A stretch of 64,000 nt of DNA from Bacteroidales bacterium. Its GTDB lineage: Bacteria; Bacteroidota; Bacteroidia; Bacteroidales; JAQUTK01. The stretch spans positions 1-64,000 of the forward strand of contig JAQUTK010000001.1 of the NCBI GenBank assembly GCA_028709785.1, in the 5' to 3' direction. Positions 56,473 through 64,000 of the stretch are shown in pieces. Position 1 is the first letter of the stretch. Each line of letters opens with the position of its first letter. The notes below the pieces were generated by a model. It saw only the letters and a list, made by a program, of their open reading frames with translations, searched no databases and was not told the origin of the DNA. The translations under genes and the position numbers were made by a program.

Positions 56473-57069
56473 TTATTTATCCAAGTAAACAATTTGATTT
56501 CCACTCCCATACCGGTGGATAATACCCGCTTCTATCCAATTATTCAAGTCGCGAATAGCTTGTGTCTTGTCGCATCCCACCAGTTTTTGATAATTGCTTC
56601 TGGTTAGGATCGTTTGTTTGGCAAGAAAAGCCAAAACCATTGAAAGCTTTTCTTCGACGCTTTTTTGAACCGAGGCCGGACTTTTCCCTTTCCGCTGAAG
56701 CCGCATCGTTGCCATTTTCTCCTTTATACAGCTACAGGTGCGAAAACGTATTTTTGTAAACTGCACAGAAGCTGTGCTGATCTCACTGCGTTCCGTTGAT
56801 CGCTCGCATTTTAGGATAGGAGAAAAATAACCAAGTCCCTCCAATTCGACAGAATTGCCCTCAGAAAGATGCCGAACCATTGCGTGAGTAATAGTCGACA
56901 ACACGCCTCTCAGGTCTCCCGGAGTAAAAGAGCTGGCATCCGCCATCTCTTCTACTAAATGGCTGAATGAAATCGTTTTGTGACTCACAACCCGTGCATA
57001 TAACACAGGATTTCCACCATTTTCCGCATCCCTCTTGGGCGATTTAAATAAATCATACACTGCACTCAT
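56473..57069 (-). CDS. HU-HIG family DNA-binding protein fused to a winged-helix-like domain
   Basis: The 198-residue protein has an HU/IHF-like fold of the Bacteroidota HU-HIG type (about 18-115: LYARVVSHKTISFSHLVEEMADASSFTPGDLRGVLSTITHAMVRHLSEGNSVELEGLGYFSPILK). After a basic linker comes a C-terminal HTH-like domain (about 140-195: VLAFLAKQTILTRSNYQKLVGCDKTQAIRDLNNWIEAGIIHRYGSGNQ). The common HU-HIG proteins are shorter, without this HTH. The start at 57069 (MSAVYDLFKSP) is the usual one; the frame extends to 57153 into a repeat region. Likely a nucleoid-type or regulatory protein. Confidence 0.82.
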   Translation of the reverse strand: MSAVYDLFKSPKRDAENGGNPVLYARVVSHKTISFSHLVEEMADASSFTPGDLRGVLSTITHAMVRHLSEGNSVELEGLGYFSPILKCERSTERSEISTASVQFTKIRFRTCSCIKEKMATMRLQRKGKSPASVQKSVEEKLSMVLAFLAKQTILTRSNYQKLVGCDKTQAIRDLNNWIEAGIIHRYGSGNQIVYLDK

Positions 57070-57133
57070 AATAAAATCATATAACGAGGTCCTTCGCCTC
57101 GGGTAAAGTAAATAAATCCTTTGAATAAAAGTC

Positions 57134-57199
57134 CTCGTTTCACTGCAGCGCAAATCTCGTTTCGCTGCAGCTATATTCCCGTTTCACCCGAGCGAAGCG
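57134..57199. repeat. Three 22-bp iterons upstream of the HU-HIG gene
   Basis: Units at 57134, 57156 and 57178 share the core CYCGTTTCRC and are spaced exactly 22 bases apart; the first two also share CTGCAG. They lie 65-130 bases ahead of the HU-HIG start codon. The third unit opens an imperfect palindrome (CCCGTTTC...GGGAAAC). Confidence 0.8.
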
Positions 57200-57413
57200 G
57201 GAAACTTATACAGAAAACAGAAGCTTCGTATCTTTATAAAGGTACAACATTTTGAGGCCAAAAGCAAGGATTTAATAAGAAAAAAGATGGTTGGAAATAT
57301 ATTCTAAATAATCTGAATATCAATCGAATAGTTTCTTCCATAACAAATAAATCCGCCATCACATCTGAAAAATATGATGGCGGATTGGAGAGTTTTCCAT
57401 AAAAACAGAATTG

Positions 57414-58559
57414 TCAAAGTAATGTTTCTTGATTTGAATCTTCTTCATTGATCCATATATTTCTGTACTCTGAGAACTCATTTGGATCTAAACATAATTT
57501 CTTCCAAGATTCAATATAGTTTGGTATTTTAATACCTTGTTGTTTCATAAAAAGACTGATTCTAACAGTCAAGAAAGCGGCTCTCATTTTGCATAATAGC
57601 TTTTTAGCAACAGTTTCATCGTTATCTTCTGTTTCAATGACTGTTTCATTAATAAGATTCGTCAATCCTATTTCTAAGTTTTCCAATATTCTCTCATTAA
57701 TAAAGTCAGAATGATTGGAAAAAACAGTAGAAATAGCATCAATGAAGAAGTCCAGTCGGACATCGGTTCGAGATCTAATCATCTCGGATATAACTGTATA
57801 AAAACCAGATTTTTGACTAATTTGTTCTTTTGGGAGAATTCTTATTGCATTTATCGCATCAGGTATGTCTGACTCTGATTTAGAAAATAGTTTTCTTTGA
57901 ATCTTCTTAAATAAATCTTCTTGCTTTTGTGGAAACAATGCAAGAAATGAAGCTTTTGCTTCTAAGTCAGGCATTTCATACTCTTCTAATTCATCAAGTA
58001 GGCATTCAATACCTTCAATTTTATTTTCTGAGATCAATGATATATTGGGGTATATTACAGAAGAAAAGATTTTAATCATTCCTTTAAACCTTTTCTTGTA
58101 TACCTTTGATTCAGAACCAAAAAGGAGATTTCTATTCTGCTTTAAATGTTTTTTTTCTTCGTTCCACCATTTGAGAAGGATATCTACTAACCAATTTAAC
58201 TCACTACGTTTCCATTGATATTCTATATCTATACTTGAGCTGCCAATTATGTTGTTGATAAAAGGAATATTAGTCTCATCTCCTGTTAGTTGCTGATCTT
58301 GTGTAGGGAATGTTACTGATTTAAAATATTCTCTTAAAAGTTGTGCTGGATTAATATCTTTTGGATGAGGTAGCTTTATATAATAGAAAGAATAATATTC
58401 TCCAATAGGGAATCTTGTGCTATTATCAGTTAGACACCATAGTTTCTTTCCAAACTCAGAAATTTGATTGTCGGATAATAATTGATTCCTCCAAAGAATG
58501 ATCAACCGAGTCATGGCGATATTTCGGTTATTTCCAATAGTAGAAAGCATTGTAAGCAA
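57414..58559 (-). CDS. N-terminally truncated helical protein, possibly the C-terminal part of a SIR2/STAND-type defence protein
   Basis: The 381-residue frame has no signal peptide and is predicted all-helical. Its start (MLSTIGNNRNIAMTRLIILWRNQLLSDNQISEFGKKLW ... FYYIKLPHPKDINP) resembles the C-terminal helical repeats of large SIR2- or NTPase-containing defence proteins. The open frame continues upstream of the first ATG (PLNLEDNKLTIEPEKIDSLLT) to a stop at about 58634, as expected for a gene that has lost its N-terminal half. A TATCTTTG element at 58641-58648 could still drive it. The frame is AT-rich compared with its neighbours. Family assignment is tentative. Confidence 0.5.
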   Translation of the reverse strand: MLTMLSTIGNNRNIAMTRLIILWRNQLLSDNQISEFGKKLWCLTDNSTRFPIGEYYSFYYIKLPHPKDINPAQLLREYFKSVTFPTQDQQLTGDETNIPFINNIIGSSSIDIEYQWKRSELNWLVDILLKWWNEEKKHLKQNRNLLFGSESKVYKKRFKGMIKIFSSVIYPNISLISENKIEGIECLLDELEEYEMPDLEAKASFLALFPQKQEDLFKKIQRKLFSKSESDIPDAINAIRILPKEQISQKSGFYTVISEMIRSRTDVRLDFFIDAISTVFSNHSDFINERILENLEIGLTNLINETVIETEDNDETVAKKLLCKMRAAFLTVRISLFMKQQGIKIPNYIESWKKLCLDPNEFSEYRNIWINEEDSNQETLL

Positions 58560-59058
58560 ACTGTCAATTTTCTCAGGTTCAATGGTTAGCTTATTATCTT
58601 CTAAATTTAAGGGAATAATTATCTTGGTAAAGGGCTAATACAAAGATATGGTTAATCCTATTAATAGTTGTTTTAAAGAATTGATTATTTATAAACAATT
58701 AGGATGAAGCTTCGTTGTTAGAACAAGCTGAAAGTGTTAGTTATGTCCCACTTGAAACTAATGACAGCTGTTATAGATCCAGTTGAATATGCCTCAGGCT
58801 TTACTTCCAAAATATCCAGATCATATACGATAATCACACGTTAAGTGCTATAAATGTGTAAATAATCACAGAATAAGGACTTATTTCGTGATTGGGAAGA
58901 AATAAGCCAGTGGTTGTGCAAGTAACTTTCGGGAAAACTGTTGCATTTGGGTGGAGTATTAATTGCTTGATTTCGTGATATCAGACTAATGTGTCACAAA
59001 TTTGTACAAGCTTTGATTCAATACTCTCTACTTTTACAGAAACAAACGCTCAAATCCT
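58560..59058. other. Intergenic remnant region
   Basis: No intact gene. It contains the frame remnant described for the truncated helical protein (58560-58634), a TATCTTTG element (58641-58648, minus) and a 6-bladed-propeller-like relic (58703-58790, plus). I see no convincing promoter for the downstream protease. Confidence 0.5.
58703..58790 (+). pseudogene. Short relic resembling a 6-bladed beta-propeller lipoprotein gene
   Basis: One frame reads DEASLLEQAESVSYVPLETND then SCYRSS and a stop. The block S-V-S-Y-V-P-L-E-T is typical of the first strand of Bacteroidales 6-bladed beta-propeller lipoproteins; nothing further of the family remains. Confidence 0.4.
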
Positions 59059-62000
59059 ATGAAAAAATCGTATCTGTTTCTTTTTGCACTTCTTATGCCC
59101 TTGTTGATGATGGCAGCACCATTGAAGAATATTCCCGCTAAACTTAAGCTTCCCGATGGATCCGTGCTGAACGGCTTTGCATCCGGTGACGAATTCTTTA
59201 ATTATCTGCATGATGCCGATGGCTATTCCTTTGTAAAAGGATCTGACGGCTACTATTATTACGCTATTTGTAAGGACGGATCTACGATTCTGCCTTCCGA
59301 ATATAAAGTAGGTTCCTGCGACCCGAAGAAGATAAGTATTCTCACTGCCGGAGCCTTAATCTCTTCGGATACCTATCAACGGTTGCGTAAGGAATCGCCT
59401 CTTTTGATGACAAATGGGACAGGTGTTTCGAAATCTGTCGGACAAGTAGCTGTTTCGTCTGAGTATCTCATCGGAAATACAAATTACCTTGTCTATTTTA
59501 TTCAGCTGGCTGATGGGGAGCCTTTCGATCAGACGTATGCGCAGGTCAACACTCTTTTCAACTCGACGACTTCACCTTCCATAAAAGGTTATTATGTGGC
59601 CAATTCGTATAACAAGTTCAGTTATACGGCTCAACTGATTCCTTCCGGTAATATTAATGGTTCAATCCGTTGCTATGAGGACCCGATGACACGTACCTAT
59701 ATTAATACCGGAGAAAATCCTCCTGTACCAGAATCTAACTGGGGATTAAGTCGTTTTCATAGTTTGCTTCGTCGCACGGTGTATTGGGCGGATGCAAATT
59801 CTCCATTACCTGATGGCTTAATTGTGGACAAGGATAATGATGGCAGAGTGGATGATGTTGTCTTCGTTGTTTCTGGTTCTGCTGTTTCCGGAACAGCCTT
59901 TTGGCCACATGCCAGCGGAATTGGTGGGGAAGGGACGTATGTGAATACGACTACCGGAAAAAAACTTGTGGATAGTTACATCTTGCTTTGCAGCGATTGG
60001 CTGGATGTCGGAGTCATTACCCATGAACTCAACCATACATTGGGAGAGCCTGATTATTATCGGTATGATGATATCTATCCGTATGGAAGTGTTGTCACAG
60101 GATGGGATCCGGAAGATAATAATAATGCCTCATTTACCTTGACCTACAAGAAGTATAAATACGAGAATGTATGGCTGCCTTCCATTCCCGAGATTACAGA
60201 ATCGGGTACTTATACCTTGAAGTCTGTGCTTCATGGTGATAGTAATTGCTATAAGATCGCATCACCCTACGATGCAAAATCCTTCTTTATGCTGGAGTAT
60301 CGTCAGAAGAAGGGACCTTATGAAGGTAATGTGCCGGGCAACGGATTGATTGTTTATCGCGTTGATACACGCTATGACGGGGTGCAGAACGGTCCGTACA
60401 AAGATGAGGTTTTTGTATATCGTCCCGGTGGTACTATGGGGAATAATGGCGATCTTTCCAATGCTTATTTCTCTGCTGCGGCCGGTGTCGGACGCACAGC
60501 GATCAATGACTACACCAATCCTCCGAGTTATCTTCAGGATGGTGGTTTTGGCGGATTGGATATTTCGGAGATTTCCGCTGCCACGAGCGACTCGTCGCGT
60601 ATCACTTTCAAAGTGACTATCCGTTCGAAGAAAGACTCCGTCAAGCCGGCTCTTGGTCCGAGCTATACCAACTTCCGCCTGATGAATGGCTTGTCTCTGG
60701 GTGCTCTTACCTATCTTCCGGAGAGCAACCGTTTTTCTTCGAAGCAAGATCTGGTGGTGACTGATGGTATGTTTGAAAAGTTCAAGATTAAGTATGTGAG
60801 TAATTCGAAGTTCCAGTTTCTGATCTATCCTTCTGATAACTCTAATCTCTGTCTGATGGTTGACTCTCTGGCCGCTGCCGACGATTCTCTTTGTATAGGA
60901 GCCTATAATTCTTCCGATAAGAAGCCCTGGCAGTTGTGGGAGTTCACGTATGGAGACGGTGCGGGCTATATGATCCGCAATGTCAATAATCCGGATCTTT
61001 ATCTGACGACTACTACCGCCGGTTCCCGTCCGGTCGTGGTTCGCAAGCGTGCAGGTACAAAAGCTCAGTTCTGGTATCTGAAGGAAGTTTCCGGTCGTAC
61101 ATTGACCGGCGAAGCGCAACAGATCAGCGATGGTGGCTATTACAAGATCAACAGCAAAAGCACCGGCTTGACGCTTCAGCCTTCCGGTACTGCCGATGGT
61201 GATGTGATTCAGCAGATGACCGCGTCAACCGATGATGCACAGTTGTGGAAGGTTTCCTTGACAAGCGACAGTATGGCGTATGTCTTTACCAATGTGAAAA
61301 CGGGTAAAGTGCTTGATGTGCGTTCCTTCAAGATCCTGGGTGTACAGCTTTTCCAATCCAATAACGTGAGTGAGATAGACTACGGACAGCAGTTTGAGTT
61401 GTTGCCTTTAAGCAACGGTTCGTACGGAATCCGCAGCCGTTTGACCGCCTACGGACTGGACAACTCGGGCAAAACGAAAGACAAGGGTCAGGTGATTCAA
61501 TATACCTATCAGGCAGCGACCAATGCAAATCAGCAATGGGTGCTGGAGGAAGATTATGAAAAGAACAATCTGTTGAAGAACGGGACATTTGAAACGGGAC
61601 TGACCAACTGGACGGTGAGCACGACTCCAACTGCCGTAACTTCCAAGACGATTTTGGATACGAATAATCCTCTGGTGGGCAAATATGCGCATGTTCTTAA
61701 TAACTCCGGTCTGACGCTGGATATGAAACAGTATGTCTCTTCGCTTCCATACGGAAAATATGTAATGACGGCGTATGTGCGTAGCAGCGGTGGTTTTGTG
61801 ATGTATGCCAAAGATACTTCGGAGGATGATTCTGAGGTTCAGACAGCCATTGGTTCCTCTGCTACTAACGGTGCTTTTGTGAAGGTATCCATACCTGTCA
61901 TAGTCACGGGTTCTGCTCAGATCGGTTTCAAGGGAACGAACACAGGTTCTTCGTGGATTGATGTGGATAATGCCTCCTTCCGTTTGGTTGAATTGCTGAC

Positions 62001-62298
62001 GGATGAGCGTATCGAAGAGGTGGCTGTGGATCAACCGCTGTTCAATGCTCCCAATCCATTTGAAGATGAAACAGTCTTTACGTATAGTTTGACCTCAGCG
62101 TCTTCGTCTGTTCGTTTGTCAATTTACAACACCGACGGACGTTTGATGGACAGTGTGACCGGTTTGCCTTGCGAACAGGGAGTGAATAACTTCAGATACA
62201 GTAATCCGGGTCTGACGGGTGGAATCTATTATGGTATTCTGACCGTACAGGGTGATGGTGAGATGCAACGGCAAACAGTCAAGATCCTTGTGAAATAA
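59059..62298 (+). CDS. Large secreted M6 metalloprotease with ricin-type lectin repeats, carbohydrate-binding-like module and T9SS type A tail
   Basis: The 1079-residue protein has a signal peptide (MKKSYLFLFALLMPLLMMAAP) and an M6 protease domain (about 70-520) with zinc motif VITHELNHTLGEPDYY (about 320-335). Two ricin-type beta-trefoil stretches follow (about 545-690 and 690-835, with QLWEF, AQFWYL, QQWVLEED). Next is a CBM-like jelly roll (about 838-975: NNLLKNGTFETGLTNWTVS ... SSWIDVDNASFRLVE). The C-terminal 85 residues (NAPNPFEDETVFTYSL ... GGIYYGILTVQGDGEMQRQTVKILVK) are a Por_Secre_tail. Expected: extracellular protease with glycan-binding targeting, exported by T9SS. Confidence 0.9.
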   Translation: MKKSYLFLFALLMPLLMMAAPLKNIPAKLKLPDGSVLNGFASGDEFFNYLHDADGYSFVKGSDGYYYYAICKDGSTILPSEYKVGSCDPKKISILTAGALISSDTYQRLRKESPLLMTNGTGVSKSVGQVAVSSEYLIGNTNYLVYFIQLADGEPFDQTYAQVNTLFNSTTSPSIKGYYVANSYNKFSYTAQLIPSGNINGSIRCYEDPMTRTYINTGENPPVPESNWGLSRFHSLLRRTVYWADANSPLPDGLIVDKDNDGRVDDVVFVVSGSAVSGTAFWPHASGIGGEGTYVNTTTGKKLVDSYILLCSDWLDVGVITHELNHTLGEPDYYRYDDIYPYGSVVTGWDPEDNNNASFTLTYKKYKYENVWLPSIPEITESGTYTLKSVLHGDSNCYKIASPYDAKSFFMLEYRQKKGPYEGNVPGNGLIVYRVDTRYDGVQNGPYKDEVFVYRPGGTMGNNGDLSNAYFSAAAGVGRTAINDYTNPPSYLQDGGFGGLDISEISAATSDSSRITFKVTIRSKKDSVKPALGPSYTNFRLMNGLSLGALTYLPESNRFSSKQDLVVTDGMFEKFKIKYVSNSKFQFLIYPSDNSNLCLMVDSLAAADDSLCIGAYNSSDKKPWQLWEFTYGDGAGYMIRNVNNPDLYLTTTTAGSRPVVVRKRAGTKAQFWYLKEVSGRTLTGEAQQISDGGYYKINSKSTGLTLQPSGTADGDVIQQMTASTDDAQLWKVSLTSDSMAYVFTNVKTGKVLDVRSFKILGVQLFQSNNVSEIDYGQQFELLPLSNGSYGIRSRLTAYGLDNSGKTKDKGQVIQYTYQAATNANQQWVLEEDYEKNNLLKNGTFETGLTNWTVSTTPTAVTSKTILDTNNPLVGKYAHVLNNSGLTLDMKQYVSSLPYGKYVMTAYVRSSGGFVMYAKDTSEDDSEVQTAIGSSATNGAFVKVSIPVIVTGSAQIGFKGTNTGSSWIDVDNASFRLVELLTDERIEEVAVDQPLFNAPNPFEDETVFTYSLTSASSSVRLSIYNTDGRLMDSVTGLPCEQGVNNFRYSNPGLTGGIYYGILTVQGDGEMQRQTVKILVK

Positions 62299-62320
62299 AT
62301 AGATCCGGACTGCTTTTTTG

Positions 62321-62360
62321 ACAGTGTTTGCAATGGAGTGAGGTACCTTGCAAACACTGT
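62321..62360 (+). terminator. Hairpin after the large M6 protease gene
   Basis: 13-bp perfect stem (62321-62333 with 62348-62360), 14-base loop; T-run is weak. Confidence 0.65.
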
Positions 62361-62542
62361 TCGTTTATGTGTCTTGGAATCGTTCGTTCTTTGAATAATT
62401 CACCGGGAAAGAAAAATTCTTCCGGTTGACTGTTATATTTTCACCGTTTCGACGTCATATTAGTAAAAACAACAGATAGTGTAAGCTATCTGAATTATTT
62501 TTTCTAATTTGGCGCTGGAATAACAAACAAAAACAAGAAACT

Positions 62543-63643
62543 ATGAAACGATTTAAAAATTCAGCAGCAGTAGCTCTTTTGATGCTGTCAGTCATAATGC
62601 TTTCAGGCTGTGCTGTATATACGGAGACTGTGCCGGCTACGGTAGTCACTTATGAGAATCCGCAATGGGCGCCTCCGGCAGTAAGAGGTGTGCGATATTA
62701 TTATCTGCCCGACATTGAATGTTATTACGATCTTTCAGGCGGCGTATTTGTATTTCTCAACAATGGACAGTGGCGTTTTTCAAGAAATATCAGTTATATC
62801 TATCCGGATTTTGATCTGAATCGTTGTTACTCCATTGTATTGGATATCAATGTCTATCGTCCGTGGATGCATCATCAACATTATGTGTCTCACTATCCGA
62901 GATATTATTATCGTGATTACTATGATCGAAGCAATATTCCTTATGTAAGGGGATATAATGAAAATAGCAGAAGCGCGATTTACTGGTCAAGAAATGAAAG
63001 AGACAGGGCACGCGAATGGAATGATCAGAACCTGAGAAGTAATCGTAAGTTTAAGTATTCCGATTCGGATCGAAAGGTTCAGAACGAGACCACAAGAGCT
63101 ATGAATAGTCAAAGAGGGTCAAATGCTGCGTCAGGCAGATCTGCTGCTGTGAATAGCAGTGACAGAAGAGGTGCCGGTACGACGACTGCCAATCGACAGG
63201 ATCAGAATAATACGAACACCCGTTCGGCAGCCACTACTCAGCCAAATGAATCGACTCGTTCGGTGAATACAGAGAATCGGGCTACCCGCTCAACTACCAC
63301 GACCACGACTACGACCAGAGAATCCCGTTCAGGCAGGGTTGCCGAAAATGCTACACGTAGCACGCGCGATGCAAATACGGCAGAGGCAAATCGTCGCCAA
63401 TCAGACGCATCCAATACAGCAGCAGAGAAAAAGGATGATACCAACTACTATGGTAAGACAATCGGTCAGCCGGTAAAGGTGGAAAGACAAATGCGCAATC
63501 AGACGGAAACGCCTGCAAGAAGAAGCACTACAACTGGTAGAAGCACGACGACAAGTACCAGTCGATCCACAAGTACTTCGACCGGCAGAAGTTCAGCGAC
63601 AGAGAAAAGTACGACCGGAACCAGTAGAAGCGGCAGAAGATAA
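62543..63643 (+). CDS. Low-complexity lipoprotein (Ser/Thr/Arg/Asn-rich)
   Basis: The 366-residue protein has a lipobox (LSVIMLSGCAVY, Cys about 25) and a Tyr-rich N-terminal domain with VRGVRYYYLPDIECYYDLSGGVFVFLNNGQWRFS (about 50-85). After about residue 135 comes a long disordered Arg/Ser/Thr/Asn-rich tail with an eight-Thr run encoded by ACN repeats (63293-63316) and many R-S-T-T-T blocks. No known domain is apparent to me beyond the Tyr-rich block seen in other Bacteroidota lipoproteins. The tail is strongly basic, so it may bind nucleic acid or surface polymers. Confidence 0.75.
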   Translation: MKRFKNSAAVALLMLSVIMLSGCAVYTETVPATVVTYENPQWAPPAVRGVRYYYLPDIECYYDLSGGVFVFLNNGQWRFSRNISYIYPDFDLNRCYSIVLDINVYRPWMHHQHYVSHYPRYYYRDYYDRSNIPYVRGYNENSRSAIYWSRNERDRAREWNDQNLRSNRKFKYSDSDRKVQNETTRAMNSQRGSNAASGRSAAVNSSDRRGAGTTTANRQDQNNTNTRSAATTQPNESTRSVNTENRATRSTTTTTTTTRESRSGRVAENATRSTRDANTAEANRRQSDASNTAAEKKDDTNYYGKTIGQPVKVERQMRNQTETPARRSTTTGRSTTTSTSRSTSTSTGRSSATEKSTTGTSRSGRR

Positions 63644-63676
63644 ATGCTTTTGGTGTGTTTCAAAGAATCAGCTACT

Positions 63677-64000
63677 ATGAAAAAACTGTTTTTTGTTATT
63701 GTGGGAATGCTTGTAAACGTGGGCATATTGCAAGCGCAATCGGATGTTGCAGCAGGAAAAAAGAATGATAAAGACTTGGTTGTGGTGAACAAAAAGCTCA
63801 AGATTCAAACAGTCTTTATCCCTGCAGGTACTTTTATCATGGGGAGCCCGGAAAGTGAGGAAAACAGAAGTCTCTTAGAAGTTCAACATCAAGTAACACT
63901 CAGTGCCTTTCGTATGAGTAAGTACGAGATAACCAATGAGCAATATGCCGCCTTTTTGAACGCTAAACGCATACGCGGCGACGGGATTTGTGTGGGTGGT
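63677..64000 (+). CDS. Formylglycine-generating enzyme/SUMF1-domain protein, 3' end outside window
   Basis: 108 codons are visible: a signal peptide (MKKLFFVIVGMLVNVGILQAQ), a short linker, then the SUMF1/FGE fold opening FIPAGTFIMGSPESEENR (about 54-70) and VTLSAFRMSKYEITNEQYAAFLNA (about 77-100), the diagnostic start of PF03781. Many Bacteroidota members of this family are not sulfatase-activating enzymes but secreted or gliding/T9SS-associated (GldJ/GldK-like) proteins. The catalytic cysteines of true FGE would lie beyond the window, so function is undecided. Confidence 0.85.
   Translation, partial: MKKLFFVIVGMLVNVGILQAQSDVAAGKKNDKDLVVVNKKLKIQTVFIPAGTFIMGSPESEENRSLLEVQHQVTLSAFRMSKYEITNEQYAAFLNAKRIRGDGICVGG

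Noticed and set aside
56473-57153. HU-HIG protein starting at 57153
   Set aside because: The extra residues read through the iteron-adjacent leader and are absent from the HU-HIG family.
57178-57199. Third iteron (CGTTTCACCCGA) as an attachment site copied from the tRNA-Pro 3' end (TTTCACCCCGA)
   Set aside because: Similarity covers about ten bases with a shift, and the same core occurs in the neighbouring iterons that do not resemble the tRNA. No integrase is present.
60262-61119. 285-residue open frame on the minus strand inside the M6 protease gene
   Set aside because: Composition is Ile/Arg/His-rich without any domain, and it is fully antisense to a well-supported gene.

Overview
The window is a chromosomal segment from a member of the Bacteroidales (Bacteroidota), probably near the Tannerellaceae or Dysgonomonadaceae; I cannot place the genus. 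Four things point there. Many genes and both tRNAs are preceded by the Bacteroidota -33/-7 promoter (TTG, about 19 bases, TAnnTTTG). Several secreted proteins carry type IX secretion (T9SS) tails. The families seen (DUF4271, DUF5020, DUF6057, PorT-like barrels, Porin_10, HU-HIG) are Bacteroidota-typical. Secreted glycoside hydrolases are also numerous.

Layout, left half. 1-5.5 kb: a 5'-truncated flippase-like membrane protein facing rsmA/ksgA and corA, then a GH123-type hydrolase and an MFS exporter. 5.6-11.2 kb: a minus-strand run of five genes (LysM/periplasmic-binding protein, PorT-like barrel, aspS, Nif3-like, zinc-ribbon coiled coil). 11.3-14.0 kb: a T9SS type B protein, an SDR oxidoreductase and DUF5020. 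14.0-17.0 kb: pflB-pflA for anaerobic pyruvate cleavage. 17.2-23.3 kb: a DUF1080 hydrolase, cytidine deaminase, a peptidoglycan glucosaminidase, a GH43 arabinanase and a large porin. 23.3-25.2 kb: an ABC-type ATPase plus a DUF4435/Toprim-like protein, the same domain pair as the PARIS anti-phage system. 25.2-27.4 kb: a BspA-like leucine-rich-repeat surface protein flanked by a 25-bp direct repeat, then initiator tRNA-fMet. 27.5-34.9 kb: a 28-bp perfect hairpin, GH20, GH97 and a large MG2/plug protein.

Layout, right half. 35-38.4 kb: a sugar/H+ symporter facing uxaC. 38.5-44.7 kb: an M6 metalloprotease, a polysaccharide flippase, ruvB, hemD and DUF4271. 44.8-48.1 kb: a TPP riboswitch driving thiD, a divergent thiE and thiC. 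48.2-51.5 kb: a three-gene envelope module with a CxxCH-bearing beta-propeller lipoprotein. 51.6-54.6 kb: mscL, cyclophilin, a metallophosphoesterase and a TRIC-type channel. 54.7-59.0 kb: tRNA-Pro followed by a decayed accessory stretch: a DUF4143 relic, an orphan gene, an HU-HIG/winged-helix protein with three 22-bp iterons upstream, an N-terminally truncated possible defence protein and a beta-propeller relic. 59-64 kb: a giant M6 protease with ricin-like domains and a T9SS tail, a low-complexity lipoprotein and the start of a SUMF1/FGE-domain protein.

The gene set describes a fermentative glycan and protein degrader: secreted hydrolases and proteases (several through T9SS), uronate and xylose-type sugar entry, and pyruvate-formate lyase. 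The best candidates for less described biology are the short PARIS-like pair, the repeat-flanked BspA cassette, the iteron-preceded HU-HIG gene in the tRNA-Pro-adjacent remnant island, and the CxxCH/DUF6057 membrane module.
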